DNA from: Chiua virens
Lineage: Eukaryota > Basidiomycota > Agaricomycetes > Boletales > Boletaceae
NCBI GenBank assembly: GCA_019787685.1
Contig: JAHNUO010000055.1
Location: 43,089-107,088 of the forward strand
Length of the DNA: 64,000 nt
Direction: 5' to 3'
Program-made: the position numbers and the translations under genes
The notes under the pieces: model-generated
Seen by the model: only the letters and a program-made list of their open reading frames with translations
Databases searched by the model: none
Told to the model about the DNA's origin: nothing
In this document: piece after piece, positions 1 through 11,674 of the stretch
Position numbering within the stretch: the stretch's first letter is position 1
Layout of the letters: every line of letters starts with the position of its first letter

Positions 1-1503
1 GAATCATGCAGCCCACCACGCACCCCATGTTGATGACGAATTGAAGGTAAGTTTTATAGTCTTTGAGGGCCTGAAGTGCAAATCGAAGCTCGAAATGTGT
101 AGCAAGACTGTTCGAATCGCTCTTAAGCAATTCAATATGATAGTAACTCTCATTCTCGGTCAAAAACGACGCTGTGTCCGGGTACTGCCAATGAGAAAAA
201 GTGAGTGGTGATCGTAGACTTGCCAGTGATCAGGGGGTATACGGACATCGTACATGTAGAAGAGAGCTACAAGCGCCAGGAGCACTGTAACTGTCAACGC
301 ACATCAAGTCATCGCTATCTCGGAGTGAGTGGTGGCTTACCGATGCCCTCCAGGCAGAACTAATAATGATAGGTGAGGTATACTCAGGACATCCCTGAGA
401 TGACTTACGATCCATTGCCAACCGCGGAGACCACCGATCCTGTGGGACAATTCAGGCTACAGAAAAAAGATCCAAAAAAGAGTATACCCTTCCATCATCT
501 CTATGCCATAACTTTTCGTAACGTGAGCGTACATACCCAGAAGTTCAGGAAAGCAGACTCACGCCAAAAGGCCACCGAAAGCACCAGCCATACTTGCAGC
601 GGAGAGCCATACCGCAATCCGCTTCGCCCGCTCGGCACGCGGATACCACAACGAGATGTAGTATATCACACCCGGGAATAACCCGGCTTCCGCCAAACCG
701 AGAAAAGCTCGGACACTGCCATGTACGCGTCGGGAACCAGCGTCAATGAATGCAAGTGTGTCATCAAGAAATTCAAACTCTTACATAACGAGTCCTTGGA
801 AGGTGTTCACGAGGCACGTCAAGGTCGTAATTACACCCCAAGCAAGCATGGTCATGGGTACTGTTGCATCAAAATTCCGAATCAGCACCGGATCAACTTG
901 CAATACAAAATACTGTACTCCATCTAGACGGACGGAAGAGCTTCAGGATAATGTTTCTGTGAGTGTCGATCGATCCGTATGTATGTCAGATAATTGTATC
1001 TCGCTTCCACTCACGATGGAATCTGTGCGAAACAGTATGGAATCTGGACAAGAGTTAGTCCTACCTCGTCATATATTAAAAAGAAGTCGGCCCGCACAAA
1101 AAATACTGCAGCAGCAATGTTATATCTCAGACCAACAAGGTGCAGATCCTTCGACATGCCCGCGACCTTGGCATTCCCTAAATGCTTGTAGTAAGCGATG
1201 TGCACGGACTCGTGTAGTTTATTGGTAGCCAGGCTCACCGATGCTCGCGCGGTCTCTGAAGACATTGGCTGATCAATACAAAGAAAACGGAGAATGCAGT
1301 CTGAGTGCGACTCACAAAAATGACAGAAAGTACAACGACCATAAAAGGGGAAAGAGATGCCAGTCTATTTTTCTTAGTAACTTGGCATGGTCCTTGGTGC
1401 TCATCGTGACATCCAGTACCTCGATGGCGCCATATTTCTTATCATCTGTGTTTATACTGCCTTGAACCGACGGCGTATCAGACTGAGATGATGATTGGGC
1501 CAT
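1..1503 (-). CDS. MFS permease, allantoate/Dal5-like (partial, runs off left edge)
   Basis: Membrane transporter of the major facilitator superfamily, anion:cation symporter (Dal5/allantoate permease-like) type by overall pattern; the substrate cannot be read from sequence. Translation starts at 1503 with a hydrophilic N-terminus followed by HLFPLLWSLYFLSFLDR, then GNAKVAGMSKDLHLVG and, near 720-600, the helix 4-5 region RAFLGLAEAGLFPGVIYYIS and FPRAERAKR-type loop. GGLRGWQWI follows near 430. Splicing closes in phase: the SFL|DR junction and the SI|GNAK junction both use short GT-AG introns. Further exons (YPDTASFLTENES, then FALQALKDYKTYLQFVIN) continue to base 1, so roughly the N-terminal half or more is present and the C-terminal helices lie outside. 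I see no inactivating change. The promoter would lie in 1504-2270. Confidence 0.85.
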
Positions 1504-2270
1504 CAGAACGAAGGTCTAGTTGGGGTGCTACTGAATGGTTAAATGCGAACGATGAGTGGGATTTGATACCTCGATACATACCTCACTCCACGACTCTTCC
1601 TAAATACGCTGTGTGATCACCGGATAGAAATAACCGACTTTGCGCTGTTCGCGGGGTTTACCAGAGAGCAGTTCGGACAAGCCGGACCTTGCGTTGAATT
1701 CCTTACCATCGTCATGATTCTCCTCCAATTAAGCAACGTCACCTTGCAGTATCATCTCTTTGTCGTAACCGAGACATTTACTCACGACTCGTCACGGTGG
1801 AGGCGACCCGACTCGCCTGAGTTGAGCTCGGATGTAGGCGTGCGTGTGACGTCCACTACTTACAGGCATTATCAAGATCTCCCAAGTCCGACTTCCGCGC
1901 CGGAAGCATTTCCCGACTCAGAGTTTCTTCCCTTGTCTCGTCATCGGACAAGATGATACAGAAGTTGAACTTACCCAACGGTCTGCAACTTTCTATGTGT
2001 AATTTTTTTCTCACTATGATGACTCAGTACTCAGCGCTCAGCACTCATTGATGCGTCATTCCGCGTTTTTGGCCGACCACCCGGTGCTGACTAGCCTGCG
2101 TAGGACTCCCGGATCCTATAACTTCCATACGGGTTTTCTGCCTATCACTGGCAGAAATCGCTTGAAGCTTGACATAGACACTTGGTACCTGCCAGCGAGA
2201 CGCCGCTTTACATCCTGACGACAGACAAAAACGGCCGCGGTCGCTGTCGCCAGCGTCAGTGCCATCTTGC
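1504..2270. other. Intergenic, no supported gene
   Basis: This 0.77 kb stretch separates the start of the MFS permease from the tail of the MFS relic. Only short open frames occur and none resembles a known family or has a convincing splice pattern. It probably includes the promoter of the permease. Confidence 0.5.
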
Positions 2271-3560
2271 AAGCCGTCATGATATGGTTTTAGAAAAGTA
2301 AAAAGAACGCGACACGATGCACACCGGCACACAAAACGCAAACCCAGCCCACAGAATGAACGAAATGAAGCTCCACTGAAGACCATACTGGAACGCATTC
2401 CGAACGGCAGGAGGTAAATTGTTCAATCCGCCCACCGACTCGATGAGTCGGTTTGCGTTTGTGGAAGTGGCGTCGGTGGCATCAGAACCCGTCAATTGGC
2501 CAGATGCAATGACGTGTTTGAGGTATTGCTCTACTTTGGCGTTCATCATCATCATGGTGCTGCATTGGGCGAGGCCGACCGTTCCGCCCAACGATCGGTC
2601 AGCGAGTTCATCCAAAGGGAGAACAGGTCCCAAGGCTTACAAAATTATTCATTGAGCTCACGACTGCAACGTGTCTACTCGACAACGAGAAGCGGGCCTG
2701 AATTGCAAGTGGCCCAGTCGTCAAGCCCACACCAGATCCTGCAAACACAAAGAAGCTGGAAGACTTGCGCGACTTGGCCCTGTTTATTACTACTCATCGC
2801 TCATTCTATTAAACCAAGAGAAACGGGAAGAATCAAGGAACCCAAGACAACAGGATATTTTGGCTAAAATTCGTCAAGCGGAGAAAACCAGGGCCGCATA
2901 TAAACCTACTACCTGGCGAAGCTTGGAAACTAGTAGGATGGAAATGAGTGCTCCCGTTCCAATGCCAGAAGCAAAGTGGACCAATGATGGACACTACGCA
3001 TATCGGGAGCCTAGTAGGGGTGTCGACGTCAGCATAGAAATAGACAATAGAAAACGACACACATGATGACAAAAACCTAGCGGAACAAGACAGCTACGAA
3101 CCAACGCCCCGATGGCATAACTGACGGCACACAGAAGGAATAAGATCAACGTTTGCCAATTATCATCATCAAGCGATCTCGAATCCCAGAGAATCGTCCT
3201 AACGATCTTAAAGAATCATCAATCTGGTCTCGGGCACGAACGTTTAAATAGACTTACTGTCAAGAGGCCAGCAGCGCCAACTGGGGCAACGCCTCTACCA
3301 CACAACTTATGGCCATGCTAACGGCACCCGTGATTATAGCGCTACCAATGAGGAAGAATACCAGAGATAATTGCAACGCAGAATGGCGTTCAAATACATC
3401 TGCAAACGAAGCAAAAAGAAGTAGGAACACAGTGGAGGATAATAGATACGCTGTTCCGATATAACTATGCTGAGCATGAACAAGACATTCGAATCAAAGG
3501 AGATATAGGACTTTTGTGAGCTGAGTGCATCGAAGGTAGACTGAATGAAAGCTCAAAGAA
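2271..3560 (-). pseudogene. Decayed DHA2-type multidrug MFS transporter
   Basis: Relic of a drug:H+ antiporter of the 14-helix (DHA2) type. Reading the minus strand from about 3520 to 2280, N-terminal pieces are recognisable (IGTAYLLSSTVFL, then FADVFERHSALQLSLVFF and IGSAI-TGA), followed much later by the C-terminal pieces GVGLTTGPLAIQARFS, VAVVSSMNNF, LGGTVGLAQC, a cytoplasmic stretch ending LPPAVRNAFQYGLQ, and a last helix WSFISFILWAGFAF. Stops and frame changes interrupt the order: after SMNNF the frame runs into a TGA and no AG acceptor is available before SLGGTVGLAQC. Most central helices are missing. A single open frame of 118 codons (2277-2633) covers only the C-terminal end. I infer a dead gene, unrelated in type to the permease at the left edge. 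Confidence 0.75.
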
Positions 3561-4215
3561 CGACGTATATCGTGGCAGCTAGAACATACCGCTGTGCGAG
3601 ATTGTGCAGTGGCAACGACTGGCGGGATTTATGTAAGAGTCCGCGTCAATACTAAGCACTGGCTAAGCGGACGGCTTACTTGTATAATTTAGGGTCTTGA
3701 GGGGGCTGGGAGCAGAAGCGCCGCCAACAACCTTAGCTTGAACCAGACTGTTGATTTTGCAGGGTGAGAGGTTTCTGGTTGCGGCGTCTTTCCCTAGACG
3801 ACCTCCTTGCCTTCTGTGGTGGAGTCGTCTGTGGGGCCTAGAAAGACGTTATCTATGACCAACATCATAAAACCGAGGTGGATTACTTGCCTGGGACTGG
3901 TTGGTTGCCTGCTGCTTCGCTTTCCTTTTTTTCCTGATGAGACGGGCGAGTAAAAACCACATGTTGGGAGTCTTCAGCGAGGGATAAAAGCGAATCCTGC
4001 TATTTGAAACATGGTAGAGGGGCTAGCTTTCCTCACGACTCCTCTTCTTGAGGAGCTACGACTGCCGATCTGACTCACGTGAACACGGGTGATCATGCGA
4101 GAGCGTGGCTTGACAGCAGCAATAATACTATACCGCTCCATGATGTATAAGTTCGTAGTAAACGATGGTACTAAAGCTAAGACCGACTTGGGACTACAGT
4201 GCCTTATTCCCACGT
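3561..4215. other. Intergenic, no supported gene
   Basis: About 0.65 kb between the MFS relic and the 3' end of the cytidine deaminase. Short unconvincing open frames only. Confidence 0.5.
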
Positions 4216-4982
<767 letters not shown>

Positions 4983-5229
4983 GGCAGACGAGGCGGTGCG
5001 GAACAAGAACTCGCGCGAGATGATAACAGGAGAATCGTTTCAGTAACTCAGGGCTACCGCTATGAGTATCGCTATCATTAGAACAGTTGTTCCAAACCCG
5101 CACAGAAAGTGTAATACACAATAGGCAGCACTAGAAATCCAACAGTATCCACTCGTGTCCGCGCCCGAATGGTAAAGGGTATCCAATCGTCCAATATCTA
5201 TCGTTGCAAGCCTCACGCCAATATCAATC

Positions 5230-6588
5230 TTACATCCAAACCCGTCCTGTCCCACCACAGTTATCACATGTCGTCACGTCAATTAACATGAACGTCTGTA
5301 CACCCGAGCCGCCACACCGCACGCACAGGCGCCCACCTAGCCTGGGATCACCAGGTGAGACGGCAATCGCCTCCGGTACTGGAGGTATGCCGTATGGAGA
5401 TAACGGATTCCGGACGTAGTATGACGCTCCACTTGGTGCATGAATGGAATGGGGCTGGGACACGGATCGGTTATGGTGTGGATGTTGAGGCGGTGGCGGG
5501 AACAGGCTAGAGCTTTGCTGTGGTGCATAGGCAGAGCTCGAAGGCGACCCCGCGTTAAGCCCACTGTACTGAGGCGGTACAAATCTCGGCAGGGGACGCT
5601 GCATTCTGGGATCGTTCCCCGAGGGAGACCAATTCGTATATCCAAGTGCACCGGAATATGGCTTGCCATATTTTTCCCAGCATTTGCGACATGGATGGGA
5701 GGGATCGTAGTTCTTGTAGCCTGTGTTCTTGCCTGTTTTACATGAATACATGCATCGTTTCGCAGGGATTGAGAACTCACATTTAACACACAAGTGATCC
5801 CTGGGGTAGACAAGTAGATTTCCACCTCGTAACAGTGGATGTCCAGGTACAGGTCTCCGTGTCGGGGATCCATCATCGGGTACCATTGGTGGTGAAGAAT
5901 GGGGCGGGGTCGACGCAGGGCGAGGTAGAGGCGGCCCTGGTGGTCCTGGAGGTAATGCGTACATGGTGCTCGTACTCGTGCCAGAGTACGGGGCAGCGTA
6001 CGCCCCAGCATTGGCTCTCTGTGCAATCATTCGTTCCTCATGTGCACCCGACACAACGTCCGCGATTTCCCGGACAGTATCGAACAGTGCACCGAAAAGG
6101 CCGCCTCCGCCTACATTCTGCCGCTGACGGTACTGTTGTTGAGATTGCCAGGGGACCAGACCTGGATGTGATACTTGTGGGTAGTGATAACTGTGACCAG
6201 AGCCCGTGAAGGATGGTTGAACTGGCTGGGAAACTGGTGGAGGTGGGTTTGAATACAGAGATGATGATGGAAGCGGAGGCCCTTGCTGAAAAGGCCGTGG
6301 CGGTCCAATTCCAAGCGTTTCCTCACCGACACTCACGTTTGCAGACGGTGTGTAGGGGGGAGGAAGATCATCATCGATGTCGTCCGTCTCTATCGGCGGC
6401 GGTGCAGTGTCTGCAGGGGTAGTACGACTTGAAGACGCAGGGATTTCTGGCCGGGGAGGCGGATCGGGTGGTGGAGAGAAGCTACGTGATTCAGACGGAA
6501 GCGGTGGAAGTGGAGGAGATGGTGGTCTTACTACGACCTCAGGCTTGTTTGACGGCGGATGACTTCGAAACGGATTTCTGCTGGACAT
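5230..6588 (-). CDS. HUA1: Hua1-like proline-rich zinc-finger PPxY protein
   Basis: Cytoplasmic protein resembling yeast Hua1, which is linked to Rsp5-type ubiquitin ligases and actin assembly. The frame opens 30 codons further upstream, but MSSRNPFRSHPPSNKPE at 6588 is the likely start, giving about 452 residues. The first half is Pro/Ser-rich and disordered, with an LPPPYTP motif near residue 76 that matches the PPxY ligand for WW domains. The C-terminal half has Cys-rich elements: CVKCEFSIPAKRC, CRKCWEKYGKPY, and at the very end CVRCGGSGV followed by CDNCGGTGRVWM, similar to a DnaJ-type zinc half-site. The coding region is one continuous exon, unusual among its neighbours here. The ligase link is family knowledge; the motifs are seen directly. 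Confidence 0.85.
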   Translation of the reverse strand: MSSRNPFRSHPPSNKPEVVVRPPSPPLPPLPSESRSFSPPPDPPPRPEIPASSSRTTPADTAPPPIETDDIDDDLPPPYTPSANVSVGEETLGIGPPRPFQQGPPLPSSSLYSNPPPPVSQPVQPSFTGSGHSYHYPQVSHPGLVPWQSQQQYRQRQNVGGGGLFGALFDTVREIADVVSGAHEERMIAQRANAGAYAAPYSGTSTSTMYALPPGPPGPPLPRPASTPPHSSPPMVPDDGSPTRRPVPGHPLLRGGNLLVYPRDHLCVKCEFSIPAKRCMYSCKTGKNTGYKNYDPSHPCRKCWEKYGKPYSGALGYTNWSPSGNDPRMQRPLPRFVPPQYSGLNAGSPSSSAYAPQQSSSLFPPPPQHPHHNRSVSQPHSIHAPSGASYYVRNPLSPYGIPPVPEAIAVSPGDPRLGGRLCVRCGGSGVQTFMLIDVTTCDNCGGTGRVWM

Positions 6589-8394
6589 GAGCGTTATTCG
6601 TGCAACTATAATGTCAAATGAAAGATCCAATGGAATCGACTGCGGTTGCCGGAGCAGCGGTGGCCATATCAGCGCCAAGTTGTAATATTCGGAGATTCAA
6701 ATGTAATATTGCCACGTCAAAATATTCTGGTCAAGAAAATCATAGTACTTACATAAATGTTGTAAGGTCAGTTGTGCGTAATACTACAGTACTAGGGTTG
6801 GAACAATATATGTGAATTCAATCAAGCTCTTCCTTGATTGGCGTGTCTTTGGATTGGCCGGTGGTGTACGATGATGTGAATAGTAACAAGAGACGAGCAG
6901 CGTATAAACTAATTGACGCAAGGTGAGATGGACGACACTGTGTCCAAAGCATAGGACAGTCGGACAGAATGGTCCGCCGCACTGTCGAAACGCTTGGAAG
7001 GTTCCTCGGAGGACTTAACCACCAACCATTAGCGGCGCGCTGGGGCGACGGGTGGGCATGTCCGTTAAACTAGAGCTGGGCACTGGTACGCTCGAATGGA
7101 AGTAAGACATTCAAGCTAGCACCAGGTGACGGCCCTGCATATGTCGACCCATCGAATTCAGTTAATCACTGAAAGTATACAAGCGGTCTGATATACTAAA
7201 CGAAAGGCATCCTTGATCTGGCCTCTTAGTCGGACTGCTTGTGTGCCTGGCTGGATCTGCCAGCTCCAGTTGAATATTTGTACTGGCGGACCTAGGACGT
7301 TAGCGTAATATACATGCCTGCTCAAGACGGAAACTTACATATGACAGTATGTTCACTCTGAAAGACATAAGTACTGTTCATCTTTCGTCGAGAGAAGCAG
7401 CGAGGAATCTATGGGCTTGGCCGTGTTGCAATGCCTTGATTCATGTCGCCAATTGATTCTATATCGATTGGCCGGAATCAACGACAATGGGAAACGATAC
7501 GGAGATGTGGAACATACTCGCTCCACAAAAATATCTTTGGTAGCTAGGGCCAGAGTACAGCAAATAACTTGGCAAGTTCCGATTGAGAAAATTCAACGCA
7601 TCCATTTTCTTTGCTCTTCTGGAGCGAGATTTAGATTTATTACTTTGCATTGGAAAAAAGAGAGAAACCTGAATGTACGAAAGCATAGTCGTGATGCGGC
7701 CAATAAGAATGGTCTTTGAAGCGAAGTTGCTGGTTTTTTGAATGAGCTGAATGGTAGGTTCGAGCGGATTCCCCATCTTCTTCTGTTTCCTGGCTGATGT
7801 GGGTGTCTTACCAATCCCGTGATGTTTCCCCCACCTGTACGCTCTCGGGATCTTTTTTTGAAGTTTGTCGATGTCTTAAGATTGCTACATGTGACGGCTG
7901 AATCTCTTTCTCGAGGGTGACGAGGTTCATGCAAAGCAGATGAAAAGAAACGTGGTCAATGCGGATGAGCGCCCGGAGGGCTCTGGAAGGGAAAGGATTG
8001 AAAGGGGATCAAAGTGCAAATGATGATTCAGCTTATTGGTGAGCCCGATAAGCGGGGTAAGGCTAGTAACGCACTCCATGGGTGAACACCATGATCAACG
8101 GAGAGGGAACAATTCTCACATCTAGCATATATAGCCACATAAAGGCTATAAGCGTGTCTCTGTTCTCCGCATTCATAGTGCGTCGTGGTCAAGGGTATAT
8201 TCCCCAACTGGTACGAATGGCTTCGTTTCATCTCGATGACAATCATCCCATATCATCCCATGGAATCTTCCATTTTGCCATCCTTTCGCACCGGTTCTTG
8301 CATGGTACGGACGACGCGAGGTTGGTCGTGGTTTAAGGACCCTGACATTCAGAGAACTTAAAAATGGGGACTTGAGCCCCAAGGTCAAGGAGTG
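6589..8394. other. Long intergenic stretch, no supported gene
   Basis: About 1.8 kb with only short open frames, including a 113-codon minus-strand frame (7593-7934) rich in Arg, Lys and Phe and a 105-codon frame overlapping it (7459-7776). Neither shows a known domain or a splice-consistent extension. The part next to 6588 should hold the promoter of the Hua1-like gene. Confidence 0.45.
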
Positions 8395-8830
8395 AAAGTT
8401 AGTATAAAATCTTCACTGCCTCGCCACTTGTTCCAGGAACCCAATCTGGAGAGTCATGTCGACTTGGTCTATGTCCACAACCTCGACGACAGTCGATGTA
8501 TTGGGGATGTATCGTGTACCTCCACACGATCAAATCTGGTACAATGGATTTGCAGTTAGACTCACGAACACGATCGCCACCACTGCAGCCACGCCAGCGC
8601 GTGTGGTGTAGTGCGAGTTGGACCAATTCAACCCCATACTCGCGACCCGAATTAAACACCACGGATTAACCGTGTCTGTGAGCAACTCTACGGAACTCGC
8701 TGATGATTGACGAATCAACGAAAGGCACATATCCTTCGGTGATTGTGTCTGGAACAAGCTCGTACTCTTGCTTGACGGGGAATGTTGTTTCAAAGGTGTC
8801 GAAATAAGAGCACGGGCTCACTTACGTGAT
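8395..8830 (-). other. Coding-like minus-strand fragments, unidentified
   Basis: On the minus strand several pieces look protein-like but do not form one clean frame: FETTFPVKQEYELVPDTI with VPFVDSSIISEFRRVAHR, then (another frame) GLNWSNSHYTTRAGVAAVVA followed by IVFVSL, a possible membrane segment, then STVVEVVDIDQVDMTLQIGF. A good GTAAGT donor lies at about 8824. This may be an unrecognised multi-exon gene or a decayed one lying head to head with the Pom34-like gene. I could not name a family. Confidence 0.25.
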
Positions 8831-8894
8831 CCTTATAACTAAACCGCTTGGTGTGGTTGCTCGTCTTCAATTGAACTTCACAATCAAATCGACG

Positions 8895-9770
8895 ATGGCC
8901 ACGAAAAGTTCCACTCCAATGTCCCCCGCGTCTCTGCTGTTTACCACATCCAAAGCCAAAGAGCTCGCCCATTTCTCGAAACCTCACAAGAACGAAGCAT
9001 TCTTGCGATTGCGCAACTCGACGCTCTCCCTCGTGACCCTCGTGTTGCTCACATACTTGCTCCCCGTCCCATCGTTGTGGACAGCTTTCAATTTCGTACG
9101 CGGAGAGTGTGTTGTCGATGCGTTTGGGGCTATCTGTGCTGCTGGTATGCGAACAGCTCGCGTTGGCTTTGGGCTCCGACTGAGACCTTTCTATTTTTTT
9201 TCCCAAATACCGTAGAGATTGTGCTGTCAGGCTTGCTTGCGCTCAACTTCGTTCAGGCTGCCATCGCCATTCGGTATCCGCGATCACCACTTCCATCCCT
9301 TCCTTCACCTGCCAAAAACGCGCTGACCCCTCAAGGCCAGAAAAAACGGCGGGCAATCTTGTCTCCCGGTGTGAGTACCCCTTGACGGTTGATATTGACG
9401 TCGATGCTGATCTGGGCGATATTGGTGGTGTCGATAGACGAGTCCACAGACACAACGGTCCTTCAGTTCATCGTACGTCCCCTCGCCCGTATCGACACCT
9501 TCACGAACATTGCACTATTCCGTGCCTAGCACGCCATCCCCATTCGGCGCGTCCCTCGGGGTTTCTACAAGCACTGCGCCATCGACTCCGTCGCCTTCGC
9601 TTGCTGCGTACCATGGAAAACATCCTCCCTCCCTCGGACGTTCGTTGTTTTCTGCATACATCTCGAATAGGCACGATGCTCATTATAGTCGTTTGTCTGT
9701 CTTATTAGGTGCTTTCACTGGATCGACGCTCAGTCGACTGGCGGACGATTCCGACGACGACAACTCATGA
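8895..9770 (+). CDS. POM34: Pom34-like nuclear pore membrane protein (NPCC family)
   Basis: Integral membrane nucleoporin of the fungal NPCC family, anchoring the pore complex in the nuclear envelope. The start at 8895 (MATKSSTPMSPASLLFTT) follows weaker upstream codons. Exon 1 (8895-9095) encodes a first membrane segment, LSLVTLVLLTYLLPVPSLW. After an intron ending at 9217, exon 2 encodes IVLSGLLALNFVQAAIAI and RYPRSPLP, the second membrane segment and the conserved post-membrane Arg-Tyr-Pro-Arg. The C-terminal exon encodes a Ser/Pro-rich tail (VPSPVSTPSRTLHYSVPSTP) and ends LADDSDDDNS. The domain order (short N-tail, two membrane helices, Ser/Pro tail) matches Pom34. The exact border of the 9372-9445 intron is my estimate. 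Confidence 0.75.
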
Positions 9771-9916
9771 TGATCATGATGTTTCCATCCTTCATTCGTG
9801 CATTTTTCTCGTGCATATGCCTTTCTTGTATAGAACACAAGTTCTCTCAATGATGCCATTACCTTTCCACACGGAAGATCCAATCTCTTTCCCAGGTAAC
9901 ATGTCAGGCGGACAAG

Positions 9917-10927
9917 TCACAGTATCACTTCCCCCTTTGCAAACAGTATTGCGTTCCCCCTTAACACGACAACCTCTCTCTTCTCGTCGAGCGTGATCCA
10001 CAGATCTGCTCCTCGCGGGCTGACTTGCTTAACATGTGTCTGCTCTCCTTGCTTGATCCCACTCGCAGGCAGCGATGCATAGTACGGCACCATAAGTGTA
10101 TGCGCATTCCCACAGACATGATCTTCCGGGAGTTCTAGGGCAGGCGCAAACACGCGTGACTCGAATGTATGTACTTTACCGGGGGTGAGATGGCACAGGG
10201 TGACGGCATCAGACACACCCTCATGGACCTGCAACGAACTTATCGATGAACTGGTCTCGTGCAAGGACCGAACACTCACGAGTGCGTGTGGATCAACATT
10301 TCGACCATCGAGTTGTTCATCGGCGTTGAGCACCACCATCATGTGAAACGAGAGCCGCCCCGTGCCGCGGCCAACAAACTGGACATCGAGGTCCGCCGCG
10401 TCTTTTCGGAGCGCTCGCGCTACCGCTTGGTGTACACGGTCCCTGTCTGCTCCAAGGATTGGCTCCACGGGCGTGACAGGGAGCTCGATCTGGTATAACG
10501 TGCCATCTGAATCGGCGTCCACACTAGGTGCAGGAACGGCACAAGCACTGATGATCAAGCCTGAGGCTGTTCTGAAACGTAACGCGCCATCTCCTCTCAG
10601 CTTTAGCTCTGGGAGTAAACCCCGATGGATCGTCATGGTGGTTGCCAGCGTGCCGTGGCCGCAGGTGGGTAGTTGACAGCCGGGTAGGAAGTACCGGATG
10701 TCGAAGAGATTGTCGTCGGTCTCGCCGGGGGGTGCAACGAATACGGTGACAGGCTGGGCGAACGACTTGGCGACGGCACCCATAGTGTCGATATTTATGA
10801 TCGGTGTGGAAAGATCGGATGGGGCGGGGTTGAGGGCGCCGCGGGGGAGGGCGACGATGGCTGCTGGGTTCCCTCCGAGAGAAGAACGCGTGAAGGCGTT
10901 GACGATCACGAAGGGGAAGGTCACCAT
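9917..10927 (-). CDS. PhzF-family protein, copy 1
   Basis: Member of the PhzF/phenazine-biosynthesis-like isomerase fold (two-lobed diaminopimelate-epimerase-like). Starts MVTFPFVIVNAFTRSSLGGN at 10927; NPAAIV and CGHGTLATTM correspond to the family's GNP and G-H motifs, and PEDHVCGNAHTL to the usual EDPATGSA loop. The position of the catalytic Glu of bacterial PhzF (NLSE-TFV) reads AQPVTVFV here, so that acid is missing. The stretch 10229-10279 is open in frame but begins GTGAGT, ends CAG, is 51 nt and coincides with the certain intron of copy 2; I infer it is an intron, giving about 319 residues. Substrate unknown. It lies in tandem with copy 2 (about 0.75 kb between), same strand, so a local duplication. 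Two other reading frames over the gene are shadows. Confidence 0.85.
   Translation of the reverse strand: MVTFPFVIVNAFTRSSLGGNPAAIVALPRGALNPAPSDLSTPIINIDTMGAVAKSFAQPVTVFVAPPGETDDNLFDIRYFLPGCQLPTCGHGTLATTMTIHRGLLPELKLRGDGALRFRTASGLIISACAVPAPSVDADSDGTLYQIELPVTPVEPILGADRDRVHQAVARALRKDAADLDVQFVGRGTGRLSFHMMVVLNADEQLDGRNVDPHALVSVRSLHETSSSISSLQVHEGVSDAVTLCHLTPGKVHTFESRVFAPALELPEDHVCGNAHTLMVPYYASLPASGIKQGEQTHVKQVSPRGADLWITLDEKREVVVLRGNAILFAKGEVIL
10229..10279 (-). other. Probable 51-nt stop-free intron in PhzF copy 1
   Basis: Donor GTGAGT and acceptor TTGCAG on the minus strand, length a multiple of three, no stop. The paralog has a 55-nt intron at exactly the same codon position, where splicing is required to keep frame. 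Removal joins HPHAL to VHEGVSD, aligning with HPQAL-IDAGP in copy 2. Confidence 0.75.
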
Positions 10928-11674
10928 CGTGCGTATGGGCCGGTCGAAGGAGTGCTCGTAAAGACAAGTTGTACTTCAAGTTGATACGTACATATTCCTA
11001 CGGTCGAGTCACATCTTGCCTCGTGGGGGAACCTGCATTTCAATGAGGACATCTGACATTCGAGCTATTCTTGTACCGGGATCTAGTACCAGTCAGCGCT
11101 ACAGCATAGTTATGCCATTGACTCGGGCCAATACATTACCTTGTTTACCCGGAATTTCGTCACGCTTGAAGGTTAAGATCACACACTTGCAAATCAAATG
11201 CTCTCCGGACCAAATGCTCTCCGGACTCGGAGATCAATATGTATGTGAACTGAGTTGGAGTGGAGGCATATTGCGTATAGATGACTGTGCCGGCGCCCGT
11301 CAAGTTGAACCCGTCGAGGACATAATCCTCTTTTCGAAGACAATGACCAGGATATCCACTTCCCGCAAGAACTCTTCAAACTCGTTTGGATGGGTGTTGG
11401 TATACTTCATCGAACTAGATAAATTATCGTGCCAGTGTGAGACAGCTCTCAATCAATTCGACTAGACGGATAATACACCGAACTTGGAAAAGCGTTGAAG
11501 GCTTACCAAGGGCAATTTTGAAGTGGCTATGCAACAATATCTTTGGTCTCACAACTACGCACTGCCTCAGTGACTGCACAACGCAAGTGACTTTCTTCCA
11601 AAGGGTTCAACAAACCCTGGTCCACTTCACTTGAAAGTTCCTTCCAAAGTAACGTCTAACTACTGGTGGACAAG
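10928..11674. other. Spacer between the PhzF paralogs
   Basis: 0.75 kb with only weak open frames on both strands. It contains a perfect 16-bp tandem duplication (see repeat entry) and the probable promoter of PhzF copy 1. Confidence 0.5.
11195..11226. repeat. 16-bp perfect tandem duplication
   Basis: CAAATGCTCTCCGGAC occurs twice back to back (11195-11210 and 11211-11226). It lies in non-coding spacer and looks like a simple slippage duplication. Confidence 0.95.

Noticed and set aside
5337..6026. 229-codon minus-strand frame
   Set aside because: Out-of-frame shadow of the Hua1-like gene, whose own frame has the conserved cysteines.
8790..9206. 138-codon minus-strand frame
   Set aside because: Antisense shadow of the Pom34-like first exon and intron; only its last few codons might belong to an upstream exon-like piece.
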